In this document: positions 51,089 to 59,734 of the stretch, in pieces
Position numbering within the stretch: position 1 is the stretch's first letter
Layout of the letters: each line of letters starts with the position of its first letter
NCBI GenBank assembly: GCA_039185015.1
Contig: JBCDAU010000025.1
Coordinates: 16,152-80,151, forward strand
Reading direction: 5' to 3'
DNA from: JBCBSZ01 sp039185015
GTDB taxonomy: Bacteria; Actinomycetota; Acidimicrobiia; Acidimicrobiales; Poriferisodalaceae
Length of the DNA: 64,000 nucleotides
The notes under the pieces: model-generated
The model's database searches: none
Seen by the model: only the letters and a program-made list of their open reading frames with translations
What the model was told of the DNA's origin: nothing
Position numbers and translations under genes: made by a program

Positions 51089-52278
51089 GATGCGAGCTCC
51101 TCCACGAGCCGGCCGGAGAGCTCACGGCTCTCGGACCGAATGAGCGAGGCCGCCTCCAGGTGAGCGCGCTGGATGGCGACGAGGTCGCCCCCGGTTCCGA
51201 GCGCGCCGTCCACGGCATCGATCAGCGGGATGGCGATCCGGTCTCGGGACCGCCGGTAGGCCCGTCCCGCAGCGGACTCGGACCGCAGGCTGCGGCGGAC
51301 GGCGAGGACCTGTTCGGCGAGCAGCTCGGCGTCGCGGAACGCCGAGGTCATCCCGTGCTGGCTCATCGGGTCGGTGAAGCAGCCGGCGTCACCGACGAGC
51401 GCCCAACCGGGGCCCGCGGGCGTGCGGGTGAAGCCGTGCACACCGGGGAAGGTGCGTGGTCGGAGCCGGGGGCGACCGGCGACACGATCGGCCAGCGCCG
51501 GGCAGCTCTGCTCCAACAATCGGACGAACCCACCCGGAACGTCGGGGCGCAGGTCGGTGGCGAACCGCTCCGGTGTCACGTCGAGGAACACGACCGCGCG
51601 GTGGTCGTTGGTCGGCATGACACCGAAGTCGACGTCGTCGGAGGTGAACCAGTACTCGTACGCGTCCTCGGCGACACCGTCCACGTAGTGCATGGCGTAG
51701 GCGCGGTGACGCTGCGCCCGGTGCTCGACCGGCGCGCCGACCGTCCGAGCGACGAGGGATCGCACGCCGTCGGCGCCGATGACGGTCCGCGCGCGGATCT
51801 CCCGCCGACCTGCGCCGTCGTCGACGACGACGCCGGCCACGCGGAACCCGTCGCGGATGAGACCGACCACCTGGGTGCCGAAGCGGATCTCCGCGCCGGA
51901 CGCGGCAGCCGCATCGGCGAGGATCGGATCGATGACGGTGCGCCGCGGGGCGTAGAGCGCATCCACCTCACCGTCGGCCTTGATCGGTACCTCGATGGTC
52001 TGGTCGTCGTAGTGGAACACGGTGCGGTGGACCGGCGGCGTGCCGGCGTCGCGCACCGCGTCCAACAGGCCCCAGCGTGCGAGCAACTGGACGCCGGGAC
52101 GCAGCAGGGCGTGCGTGGACAACGTGTCCGCGCCCGGAGGTGACCGGTCGACGACGAGCACGTCGATGCCGGCTCGGGCCAGCAACATCGCGGTCGCCGA
52201 GCCGGCGCAACGCGCACCGACGACGACGACGTCGCGGTGCTCGACGCCGGGGTCGAAGCGGAGGTCGGTGAGGGTCAT
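51085..52278 (-). CDS. FAD-dependent oxidoreductase, geranylgeranyl reductase/monooxygenase type
   Basis: 397 residues from ATG 52278. The FAD site is VVVGARCAGSATAMLLARAG at the N-terminus, and the second FAD motif is ALVGDAGCFTDPMSQHG. The middle has the substrate domain. It resembles the UbiH/geranylgeranyl-reductase group, which hydroxylate or reduce ring compounds. The stop overlaps the azlC start, so they are translationally linked. Confidence 0.82.
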   Translation of the reverse strand: MTLTDLRFDPGVEHRDVVVVGARCAGSATAMLLARAGIDVLVVDRSPPGADTLSTHALLRPGVQLLARWGLLDAVRDAGTPPVHRTVFHYDDQTIEVPIKADGEVDALYAPRRTVIDPILADAAAASGAEIRFGTQVVGLIRDGFRVAGVVVDDGAGRREIRARTVIGADGVRSLVARTVGAPVEHRAQRHRAYAMHYVDGVAEDAYEYWFTSDDVDFGVMPTNDHRAVVFLDVTPERFATDLRPDVPGGFVRLLEQSCPALADRVAGRPRLRPRTFPGVHGFTRTPAGPGWALVGDAGCFTDPMSQHGMTSAFRDAELLAEQVLAVRRSLRSESAAGRAYRRSRDRIAIPLIDAVDGALGTGGDLVAIQRAHLEAASLIRSESRELSGRLVEELAS

Positions 52279-52295
52279 GGCGGGTCTCTTCTCGC

Positions 52296-53534
52296 TCAGG
52301 CGGCGAGCGCGATGGCCCGCTCGTGGATGTGCTCGGCGAGCTCGGCCGCGTCGCGGCCGACCCCGTCGATGAAGGTCGAGTTGCGGCGCATGAGCATCGG
52401 CAGTCCCAGGGCGAACAGCCCCGGCGCCGGCGTCACGCCGCGGTGATGGATGAGCTCGCCGGCGGCGTCGCAGACGTCGACGTCGAGCCAGGGGTACTCC
52501 CGGCGGAAGCCGGTGGCCCATACGACGGTGCGGATCCCGGCGATGGCGAGATCGAGCGCGGTGAGCTGTGTCGAGAGGCGGATCGGCTCCGGGCGCTCGG
52601 CCTCCTCGAGGCAGTGGCTCGTCCCCGCCGCTTCGACATGGGCATCGATGCGGTCGAGCAGACGGTGGAGGCGACGATCCGAGCGGGCCACGTCGTCGGC
52701 GAGCGAGTCGGCGGCGACGATGCGGGTGCCGTCGACCATCTCGAGCCGACCCATCATCCGCACGCCGCGGGCGTGCAGGCTCGCGAGGTCGATCGAGCGG
52801 CGCTCCGGCGTGCCGATCAGCTGCAGCGACGGTGCACGTCGGGCGGCCGCGACGTCGCGGATGTCGGCGATGTCGGTGTCCCACACGCCGATCTCGTCGA
52901 GCCACCACTGGATGTCCCGTCCCCGATAGTCGCGGGGCAGGCGGGTGTGCGAGCCGACGGCGAGGGCGACGTAGCGCCCCGCAGCAGCCAGCTCGTCGGC
53001 GATCTGGATACCCGAGGCCGACGCCCCCACGACCAGCACACCGCCGTCGGCGAGCTGGTCGGGGTTGCGATACCGCGTCGGGGTGAGCTGCTGGATGCGG
53101 GGATCGAGCCCAGCGGCCGCAGCCGGGACGAGTGGGACGTCGCAGGCGCCGGTGGCGATCACGACGTTGTCGGCGTGCCAGGTGGCACGGTCGGTCACGA
53201 CCTCGTACCCGTCGTCGAGCGGACGGACCCGCTCGACGGTCGTGTGCTCCCACACCGGAGCGTCGAACGACACGGCGTACGCCGCCAGGTGGGCGGCGAG
53301 CTCGCCCATCGTCATGAACCCGTCCGGATCCGGACCCTGGTAGGTCCAGCCGGGCAGACGGGTCTGCCAGTTGGGAGTGAGGAGGCGGAGCGAGTCCCAA
53401 CGCTCGCTCCGCCACCGCTCCCCGACCTGACCGCGGTCGACCACCACGTGGTCGATCCCCCGATCGGTCAGGTGTCGGCTCATCGCCAGCCCTGCCTGGC
53501 CGGCACCAATGATCAGTGCCTCGGTCCGCCGCAT
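52296..53534 (-). CDS. Flavin-containing monooxygenase-like protein (NAD(P)-binding)
   Basis: 412 residues with two nucleotide-binding sites: FAD GAGQAGLAMSRHL (residue 11) and NADPH VVGASASGIQIADEL (about 165). ATGA-like ATGF (VVWATGFRREYPWL) links them. The lack of a full FMO FxGxxxHxxx motif leaves N-hydroxylase, Baeyer-Villiger or thioredoxin-reductase-like roles open. It is 17 bp upstream of the second flavoprotein in the same direction, so the two flavoproteins and azlCD may be one operon. Confidence 0.82.
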   Translation of the reverse strand: MRRTEALIIGAGQAGLAMSRHLTDRGIDHVVVDRGQVGERWRSERWDSLRLLTPNWQTRLPGWTYQGPDPDGFMTMGELAAHLAAYAVSFDAPVWEHTTVERVRPLDDGYEVVTDRATWHADNVVIATGACDVPLVPAAAAGLDPRIQQLTPTRYRNPDQLADGGVLVVGASASGIQIADELAAAGRYVALAVGSHTRLPRDYRGRDIQWWLDEIGVWDTDIADIRDVAAARRAPSLQLIGTPERRSIDLASLHARGVRMMGRLEMVDGTRIVAADSLADDVARSDRRLHRLLDRIDAHVEAAGTSHCLEEAERPEPIRLSTQLTALDLAIAGIRTVVWATGFRREYPWLDVDVCDAAGELIHHRGVTPAPGLFALGLPMLMRRNSTFIDGVGRDAAELAEHIHERAIALAA

Positions 53535-53570
53535 CGCTCGACTACTCCGTTGCTTCCGCTGACGGCGGGA

Positions 53571-54140
53571 TCACTTCGTGGCGACGTCGATCGACACGGG
53601 CACCTGGTTGGTGATCACGTCGAACACGGCCGAACGGGCCTGGGACTGGGCGACGATCGCCTCGAGCTGCTCCGCCGGGGCATCGCCCTCGACGACGAAG
53701 CTGATGCGCATGGCCTGGTAGCCGTTGCGCACCTCGTCGGAGAGGCCGAGGATGCCCTGGAGGTCCATGTCGCCCTCGATGCGGGACTCCACGGAGGTGA
53801 GCTCGATGCCGCGGGCGGCGGCGACGTTCGCGATACCGGCGGTGAGGCAGGTGGCGAGCGCGTGGAGGAGGTACTCCACGGGGCTCGGGCCGTTGTCCTC
53901 ACCGCAGAGGACGGCGGGGTGATCGGCGTCGAGGACGAACTCGGTGCCGTGCTGCTGCACACCGCCGGCGCCGGTGAAGTCCTCGATCATGGTGCGGCTG
54001 TGGGTGCCGTTGACCCACTGGTTGGAGGCCCGGAACTGGAACGCGGCCAGCTCCCGCTGGGACTTGACGACGTTGATCGTCCCGAACAACTGGTCGACCG
54101 GCACGCCGTTGCGGACCGTGGCTTCCATCGTCTCGCTCAT
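53571..54140 (-). CDS. OsmC-family peroxide-resistance protein
   Basis: 189 residues. Two redox Cys are present: Cys79 (PAVLCGEDNGPS) and Cys98 (HALATCLTAG), as in OsmC/Ohr thiol peroxidases that use lipoyl or low-molecular-weight thiols. The Glu in PSPVEYLL supports the active site. It reduces organic hydroperoxides. The gene is upstream of the flavoproteins in the same direction, 36 bp away, and downstream of the fusion regulator. Confidence 0.88.
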   Translation of the reverse strand: MSETMEATVRNGVPVDQLFGTINVVKSQRELAAFQFRASNQWVNGTHSRTMIEDFTGAGGVQQHGTEFVLDADHPAVLCGEDNGPSPVEYLLHALATCLTAGIANVAAARGIELTSVESRIEGDMDLQGILGLSDEVRNGYQAMRISFVVEGDAPAEQLEAIVAQSQARSAVFDVITNQVPVSIDVATK

Positions 54141-54268
54141 CGCTTCTCTCCTTGTCGAGGCACCGTCCGTCGATGCCGTGACAGCAGCGTGCGACAGGGA
54201 GATCTGAACTTCTTGGAGGCGTGATGGAGACGTTGTGGAGAGCCCTGTATGCGCAGGTCAGGCCGGTC

Positions 54269-55453
54269 TCAGGAGCGCAAGAACGCCTTGACCTCGTCCA
54301 TGAACACGACGAACGCCGGGTCGTCGGCGGGGAGGAGGTGGGCGTCGCTGTCGAGGGGCACGAAGCGAGCGCCCGGCACCAGCGCAGCGACCCGGCGACC
54401 CTCCTCGAAGGGCACCGCCTCGTCGCGTTCGGCGTGGAGCACGAGCGTCGGGACCGCGACCTGCCGGGCGATGTCGGTCACGTCCAACTCGTGGAAGGCA
54501 GCTTCGAGGAGCGGGGCGTTGACGGCGTCGGTCGTCGCCTCCAGTTGCTCGCACACCCATTCGACGGCGTCATTGTCGGCACCGGGGACGAACTGCCGGG
54601 CGAAGAGGCTGCGGAAGGTGTGGGTGGTGCTTCCCCAGGCGACGCGGGCGAGGTCGATCTGGAGCGAGGCCTGCTCGGCCTGCGCCTCGCCACGGAGTCG
54701 CATGCCCCTCGCGTAGGTGCCGAAGAGGACGAGATGCGACACCCGCTCGGGATGGCGGACCGCGTAGGCCATCGCGACCGGCCCGCCCTGGGAGAGCCCG
54801 AGCAGCGCGACCCGGTCGAGACCGAAGGCGTCCACGACCCGTTCGAGGTCGTCGACCCAGAGATCGAGATCGTCGAGGGGGATGCCGCGCAGATCACGGT
54901 CCGACAGCCCACTGCCCCTCGCGTCGTAGCGGACGAGCCGGTGCTCTGCGCTCAGCTCCCGAACCCAGTGCCCCCAGAACGGGTTGTCGACACCGTCGCG
55001 ATCCAGGTGGGTGAGCCACGTGGCCGTCTTCACGAGCGGCGGACCGACGCCGAGCGATCCGGCCGCGACCGAGACGCCGCCCCGACCGTCCACGAAGCGG
55101 ATGTCGAGGTCGAGCGCCGTGGCGTCGCGCCGTGATGGCGGTGGCGGCGACTCCAGCGATGCGACGAAGCGGTACCCGACACCGGTCGTCGTGCGGATCA
55201 CCCGTTGGGTACGGCCGTCGTCGCCGACCGCTTGACGGGCCGACTTGATCCGGCTCGTGAGCGCGCTCTCGGAGACGAAGCGGTCGCCCCAGATCCGGTC
55301 GAGCAGCTCCTCTTTGGGCACGACCCGATCGGCGTTGTTGATCAGGTGCAGCAGGACCCGGAACACCATCGGCTCGACGGGCACGGCCGTGCCGGCGCGG
55401 CGGACCTCCAGCGCGGCCTCGTCGACCTCGACGTCTGCGAACCGGTGGATCAT
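54269..55453 (-). CDS. Winged-helix regulator fused to alpha/beta hydrolase
   Basis: 394 residues. The first 100 are an OmpR-type winged helix (RVLLHLINNADRVVPKEELL and ALTSRIKSARQAVGDDGRTQ, with IRTTTGVGYRFVA), and from about residue 130 a hydrolase domain follows: LVRYDARGSGLSD, elbow GLSQGGPVAMAYA (Ser), LHAERDEAVPFEEG (Asp) and DAHLLP (His). The hydrolase part may bind and destroy a signal ligand, or act as a sensor only. It is divergent from the third selenoprotein and a 9-bp inverted repeat sits between them. Confidence 0.85.
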   Translation of the reverse strand: MIHRFADVEVDEAALEVRRAGTAVPVEPMVFRVLLHLINNADRVVPKEELLDRIWGDRFVSESALTSRIKSARQAVGDDGRTQRVIRTTTGVGYRFVASLESPPPPSRRDATALDLDIRFVDGRGGVSVAAGSLGVGPPLVKTATWLTHLDRDGVDNPFWGHWVRELSAEHRLVRYDARGSGLSDRDLRGIPLDDLDLWVDDLERVVDAFGLDRVALLGLSQGGPVAMAYAVRHPERVSHLVLFGTYARGMRLRGEAQAEQASLQIDLARVAWGSTTHTFRSLFARQFVPGADNDAVEWVCEQLEATTDAVNAPLLEAAFHELDVTDIARQVAVPTLVLHAERDEAVPFEEGRRVAALVPGARFVPLDSDAHLLPADDPAFVVFMDEVKAFLRS

Positions 55454-55480
55454 CGTCGCCCTCGGCGCGGCACCGTAGCC

Positions 55481-55503
55481 CCGAGGCGGAGGACCCGCCT
55501 CGG
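55481..55503. promoter_or_regulatory. Perfect 9-bp inverted repeat, possible operator
   Basis: CCGAGGCGG and CCGCCTCGG are exact complements separated by AGGAC. It lies 18 bp before the selenoprotein start and 27 bp from the regulator start, so it may be the regulator's binding site or a leader hairpin. Confidence 0.5.
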
Positions 55504-55521
55504 ATCTGGCAGCATCTCCCC

Positions 55522-56628
55522 ATGCTGACCGAGACGCTCGACATCGACGTCGGTGCCTTCGAGGCGGGTACCGGCTGGGAGATCAAGCCCGAGGGGGCGT
55601 GCAAGGGCGAGGTGTGCGTGCCGCTCGGCGGCGGTGACTTCGATCCCGTCGCCGCGGCCGACCGCCTGGGCATGGCGATCGTGCGCGACGAGGAGCGGGG
55701 GCTGTTCGCCTTCGGCCCCGAGTCGTTCAACGGTCGGGCGCTGCCGACCGCCGAGGCGCCCGAGGTCGTCCTGGAGGACCTCGACGGCAACGATGTACGG
55801 CTCTCGTCCTTCCGGGGCAAGAAGGTCGTGCTCGTCGCCTGGGCCCCCTACTGAGGCTGCCGTTACGACCTGCCCGGGTGGCAGGCATTGCGCAGCGAGC
55901 TCCGTGCCGAGCACGGGGACACGATCGAGATCATCACCGTCTCCATCGAGACCGACGGCGCCGACGCCTCGCGCGAGTTCATCGAGGCGGCGGCGCCCGA
56001 GCACCCGTCGGTGCTCGACCGGCACCACCAGCTCGAGCGGCTCTTCGGGGTCGTGAACATCCCCAACGTCATCTGGATCGACGAGGACGGCATGGTCGTC
56101 CGCCCGGCCGAGGCGGGGTGGGCCGGACCGGCCGAGTACCCCGAGTGGCTCGCCAGCATCATGGAGGAGCGAGCCAAGGAGGCCGAGGCGGCCGGGCAGG
56201 ACCCGATGGCAGCGCTCCGGGCCGGCCAGGACCGCGACAGCTACGCGGACGCCATCCGTGACTGGGCGGCGAAGGGCGCGGACTCCGAGTACGCCCTGTC
56301 CCCCGACGACGCGGTGGCGGCGTCGCAGCCGCGGGGCGGCGACCAGTCGGCTGCCGCAGCGCACTTCGAGCTGGGGCAGCGACTCTGGCGCGACGGTGAC
56401 CGCGACGGCGCGTTCTCGCACTGGCGCGAGACCCACCGGCTCGCTCCGGACACCTGGACCTACAAGCGGCAGGCCTGGTCGCTCGTCGGCAACGAGGCGA
56501 TGGGCGGCGGCGACTTCGGTCGTTTCACCCAGTTCCCGCTGCCCGACCAGGACTGGCCGTTCGAGGGCGACTTCAACACCGACACCGGCGCCCTCGCCCC
56601 CGGCGAGTACTACCCGAAGACGCTCTAG
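55522..56628 (+). CDS. Putative selenoprotein: TlpA/peroxiredoxin-like protein with UGC site
   Basis: Read through the TGA at 55852-55854 the gene encodes 368 residues. The redox motif is LVAWAPY-U-GCRYDLPGWQ: selenocysteine 111 and Cys113 in UGC spacing, where relatives have CGC. The fold continues (IEIITVSIETDGADASREF, IPNVIWIDEDGMVVRP) and a helical, repeat-like tail (AHFELGQRLWRDGDRDGAFS) follows. A hairpin with a 6-bp stem and CGGGU loop lies 14 nt after the TGA. No signal peptide, so it is cytosolic. Likely a peroxide or disulfide reductase. Terminating at the TGA removes the active site and two thirds of the protein. Confidence 0.85.
55869..55885 (+). promoter_or_regulatory. SECIS-like hairpin after the TGA at 55852-55854
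   Basis: CCUGCC (55869-55874) pairs with GGCAGG (55880-55885) around the loop CGGGU. The loop starts 20 nt after the UGA and its second base is G. The loop resembles AGGGU of the first selenoprotein. Confidence 0.7.
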
Positions 56629-56635
56629 GGCCCGG

Positions 56636-57145
56636 TCAGGGGAGGCGGCGGCGGAAGAGGTCGTCGACGAAGCCTTCGACCAGGTCCTGCTTCCAGAACT
56701 CGAAGCCGAGCTTGCCGAGCACGTTGCGCGACGCGTCGTTGCGCGGGTCGATCATGGCGAGCAGCTCGCCCTCCCACACCTGCGAGGCGTGGGCGAGCAG
56801 GGCCTGCCCGGCCTCGGTGGCGTAGCCCTTGCCCCGCGCCGATGTGTCGAGGCGGTAGCCGTACTCGAGGCGCGTCTCGCCTTCGAACTCGAAGGTGTCG
56901 ACGCCGGTGTAGCCGAGGATGCGGCCGGTCGACCGCTCGACGATCGGCTGCTTGGCGAAGGTGAGCTCAGCGGCCCGCTCCAGCATCCGGTCGAACCGGA
57001 CGTTCGCACCGGTCACGTCGAAGGTGCCGGGCGAGAACACCTGGAACTCGTCGTCGGTCCAGAGCTCGACGAACCGCTGCCGATCAGCCTCCTCGGGGAG
57101 CCGGACGATCAGCCGCTCGGTCTCGATCGGCTCGCGCCGGCTCAC
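56636..57145 (-). CDS. GNAT-family acetyltransferase, RimJ/RimL-like
   Basis: 169 residues from GTG 57145, which overlaps the pirin stop (GTGA). N-terminal ETERLIVRLPEEADRQRF, acetyl-CoA loop TSARGKGYATEAGQALLAHA and end motif NDASRNVLGKLGFEFW are typical of RimJ/RimL N-acetyltransferases. The substrate (ribosomal protein or small amine) is unknown. Confidence 0.88.
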   Translation of the reverse strand: MSRREPIETERLIVRLPEEADRQRFVELWTDDEFQVFSPGTFDVTGANVRFDRMLERAAELTFAKQPIVERSTGRILGYTGVDTFEFEGETRLEYGYRLDTSARGKGYATEAGQALLAHASQVWEGELLAMIDPRNDASRNVLGKLGFEFWKQDLVEGFVDDLFRRRLP

Positions 57146-58152
57146 CCGACGGGCGCTTCCTCGACGCTGCCGTCGGCCCGGCGGGCGAAGCGGCGGGGCT
57201 CGTCGCCGTGGGTCGGGTCCGAGCGGTCCCAGGGCCAGCCGCCGAACTCGGTGCGCTGGTAGTCCTCGAACGCCTGCTGGATGCCGGCCCGGTCGTTCAT
57301 GACGAACGGCCCGTACTGGGCGACCGGCTCGCCGATCGGACGGCCCTGCAGCACGAGCACCTCGGAGCCACCGGGCCCACCGAGGAGCGGGAGCTCGACC
57401 TCGCTGCGCACCACGACGCCGGTGCGGGCGTCGACGTCGACCCCTCCCACCGTGAGTCGTGAGCCGGCGAAGTGGTACAGCGTGCGGGCGGTCTCGGGAC
57501 CCGAAGCGGGTGGCAAGGACCACTCGGCGCCGTCGTCGAGGCGGACGTGCCACACGGCGACGTCCGCCTCGGGGCGGGAGGCGTACGACGATGGTGGCGG
57601 CGGGGCGGGCAGGTGGTCGCCGATCGCACCGGCGACGACCGTGACCTCGACGCCGTCGGCGCGCACACGGGGCGTGTCGGCGTCCCACAGCATCGAGAAG
57701 TGGGCGTCGACCATCTTGTCCGCGGCAGGCAGGTTCAACCAGATCTGGAAGAGCTCCAGCGGGTTCGGTGCCTCGGTGTCGAGCAGGGGGAACATCTCTG
57801 CGTGGACGATCCCGCCGCCGGCGGTGAGCCACTGCGTGTCGCCCCGGCCGTAGCGCGCGGCGGCACCCAGAGAGTCGGCGTGGTCGACCAGCCCTCGGCG
57901 GACGTAGGTGATGGTCTCGAACCCTCGGTGGGGGTGCGACGGGAAGCCGGGCACCGACGAGCCGTGGTACATCGACCACCCGTCCTGGTACGAGAAGTCG
58001 CTGCCGATCTGGCGGCCCGCGAGCGAGGCGGCCGGAGCGAGTCGCCCGTCGCCCGCCGGGTACGCGTCGTCGTGGTGGACGCAGAAGAGGAAGGGATCGA
58101 GCGTCGGCCACTGCGTACCGAGGGGCACGGTCTGGAGCACGAGGTCGGCCAT
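57142..58152 (-). CDS. Pirin-family cupin protein
   Basis: 336 residues, two cupin domains. Metal ligands are in HPHRGFETITYVRRG (two His) and AGGGIVHAEMFP (His and Glu). Pirins are iron-containing quercetinase-like or regulatory proteins. A TAGCCT box and GGAGG both lie within 15 nt of the ATG. It is convergent with none and is followed by the GNAT gene in a likely operon. Specific role not predictable. Confidence 0.88.
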   Translation of the reverse strand: MADLVLQTVPLGTQWPTLDPFLFCVHHDDAYPAGDGRLAPAASLAGRQIGSDFSYQDGWSMYHGSSVPGFPSHPHRGFETITYVRRGLVDHADSLGAAARYGRGDTQWLTAGGGIVHAEMFPLLDTEAPNPLELFQIWLNLPAADKMVDAHFSMLWDADTPRVRADGVEVTVVAGAIGDHLPAPPPPSSYASRPEADVAVWHVRLDDGAEWSLPPASGPETARTLYHFAGSRLTVGGVDVDARTGVVVRSEVELPLLGGPGGSEVLVLQGRPIGEPVAQYGPFVMNDRAGIQQAFEDYQRTEFGGWPWDRSDPTHGDEPRRFARRADGSVEEAPVG

Positions 58153-58159
58153 GACCTCC

Positions 58160-58165
58160 AGGCTA
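58160..58165 (-). promoter_or_regulatory. Probable -10 box of the pirin gene (TAGCCT)
   Basis: TAGCCT on the minus strand, 7 nt before ATG 58152; a GGAGG lies in that 7-nt gap. Confidence 0.45.
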
Positions 58166-58272
58166 CGAGCCAGACGGGGCGGGGCCGACGAGGCCGTCCG
58201 TCACCGCGACCTCTCCGACGTTGCGATACTCACCCCGGCACGCGTGCCCGACCAGGGACGGAGGCACCCCAC

Positions 58273-59643
58273 GTGAGCACCACCACCACCTTCGCATCGC
58301 AGGACCGCGAGCAGCTCGAGCGGTTCATGACCGGCCTGGAGCGACGGAACCCCGGCGAGCCCGAGTTCCACCAGGCCGTGAGGGAGGTGGCAGAGACGCT
58401 CATCCCGGTGATCCGGGAACGGCCCGAGTACGGCCGAGCGCAGATCCTCGAACGGCTCACCGAGCCCGACCGGATCGTGATCTTCCGCGTGACCTGGGAG
58501 GACGACGCCGGGAACATCCGGGCCAACCGAGCGTGGCGCGTCCAGTTCAACAACTCGATCGGCCCGTACAAGGGCGGGCTGCGGTTCCACCCGTCGGTCA
58601 ACCTGAGCATCCTGAAGTTCCTCGGCTTCGAGCAGATCTTCAAGAACAGCCTCACGACGCTGCCGATGGGCGGGGCGAAGGGCGGCTCGAACTTCAACCC
58701 GAAGGGCAAGAGCGACCGGGAGGTCATGCGCTTCTGCCAGTCGCTGATGACCGAGCTGCACCGCCACATCGGCGACGACGTCGACGTTCCGGCCGGCGAC
58801 ATCGGCGTCGGCGCACGCGAGATCAGCTACCTCTTCGGCCAGTACAAGCGTCTGGAGAACCGCTTCACCGGCATCCTCACCGGCAAGGGTCTGGCCTTCG
58901 GCGGCAGCCTCGTCCGCACCGAGGCGACCGGGTACGGGGCGATCTACTTCCTGCAGCACATGCTCGAACAGGTCGGCGAGGGCGTCGCGGGCAAGCGGGC
59001 AGCCGTCTCGGGCTCGGGAAACGTCGCGATCTACGCAGCGGAGAAGCTCGACCAGCTCGAGGCCCGGGTGGTGACCCTCTCCGACTCGGGAGGGTTCGTG
59101 CACGACCCCGACGGCATCGACGCCGAGAAGCTGGCCTGGGTCAAGGAGCTCAAGGAGGTGCGACGCGGCCGCATCTCGGAGTACGTCGATCGGTTCGGGG
59201 GGACCTTCCATCCCGGCGAACGGCCCTGGGGCGTGCCGTGCGACGTCGCGATCCCCTGCGCGACGCAGAACGAGATCTCCGCCGACGACGCCCGATCCCT
59301 CGTCGGCAACGGAGTCCGCGCCGTGGCGGAGGGCGCCAACATGCCGACCGAGCTCGACGGCGTACACGTGTTCCAGGATGCGAAGGTCCTCTTCGCACCG
59401 GGGAAGGCGGCCAACGCCGGCGGTGTGGCGGTGTCCGGACTCGAGCAGAGCCAGAACGCCCTCCGGATCTCGTGGAGCCGTGAGGAGGTCGACGCCCGGC
59501 TCGGCGACATCATGCTGGAGATCCACCGCCAGTGCGTGGAGCACGGACAACAGGCCGATGGTCACGTCGACTACGTCGACGGCGCCAACATCGCCGGTTT
59601 CCTCAAGGTCGCCGATGCGATGCAGGCCTACGGGGCCGTGTAG
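58273..59643 (+). CDS. gdhA: NADP-type glutamate dehydrogenase
   Basis: 456 residues, the size of the hexameric GdhA. Motifs: VQFNNSIGPYKGGLRFHPSV, PMGGAKGGSNFNPKGKSD (active-site Lys), PAGDIGVGAREISYLFGQYK and the nucleotide loop SGSGNVAIYAAEKL. Start GTG 58273 has GGAGG 8 nt upstream. It makes glutamate from 2-oxoglutarate and ammonium. It stands between the pirin and hydrolase genes with no evident operon partner. Confidence 0.95.
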   Translation: MSTTTTFASQDREQLERFMTGLERRNPGEPEFHQAVREVAETLIPVIRERPEYGRAQILERLTEPDRIVIFRVTWEDDAGNIRANRAWRVQFNNSIGPYKGGLRFHPSVNLSILKFLGFEQIFKNSLTTLPMGGAKGGSNFNPKGKSDREVMRFCQSLMTELHRHIGDDVDVPAGDIGVGAREISYLFGQYKRLENRFTGILTGKGLAFGGSLVRTEATGYGAIYFLQHMLEQVGEGVAGKRAAVSGSGNVAIYAAEKLDQLEARVVTLSDSGGFVHDPDGIDAEKLAWVKELKEVRRGRISEYVDRFGGTFHPGERPWGVPCDVAIPCATQNEISADDARSLVGNGVRAVAEGANMPTELDGVHVFQDAKVLFAPGKAANAGGVAVSGLEQSQNALRISWSREEVDARLGDIMLEIHRQCVEHGQQADGHVDYVDGANIAGFLKVADAMQAYGAV

Positions 59644-59734
59644 TCGCAGCGTCCGCCGGGCTGGTGCGCCCGTTGTCGGCCCGGGCCGGCCCGACTAGTT
59701 TGTAGTGACCACTTCAATCTCCGTGGAGGGTCCG

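Noticed and set aside
53571..54140. Selenocysteine in the OsmC-like protein
   Set aside because: Both active-site positions are ordinary Cys codons (residues 79 and 98).
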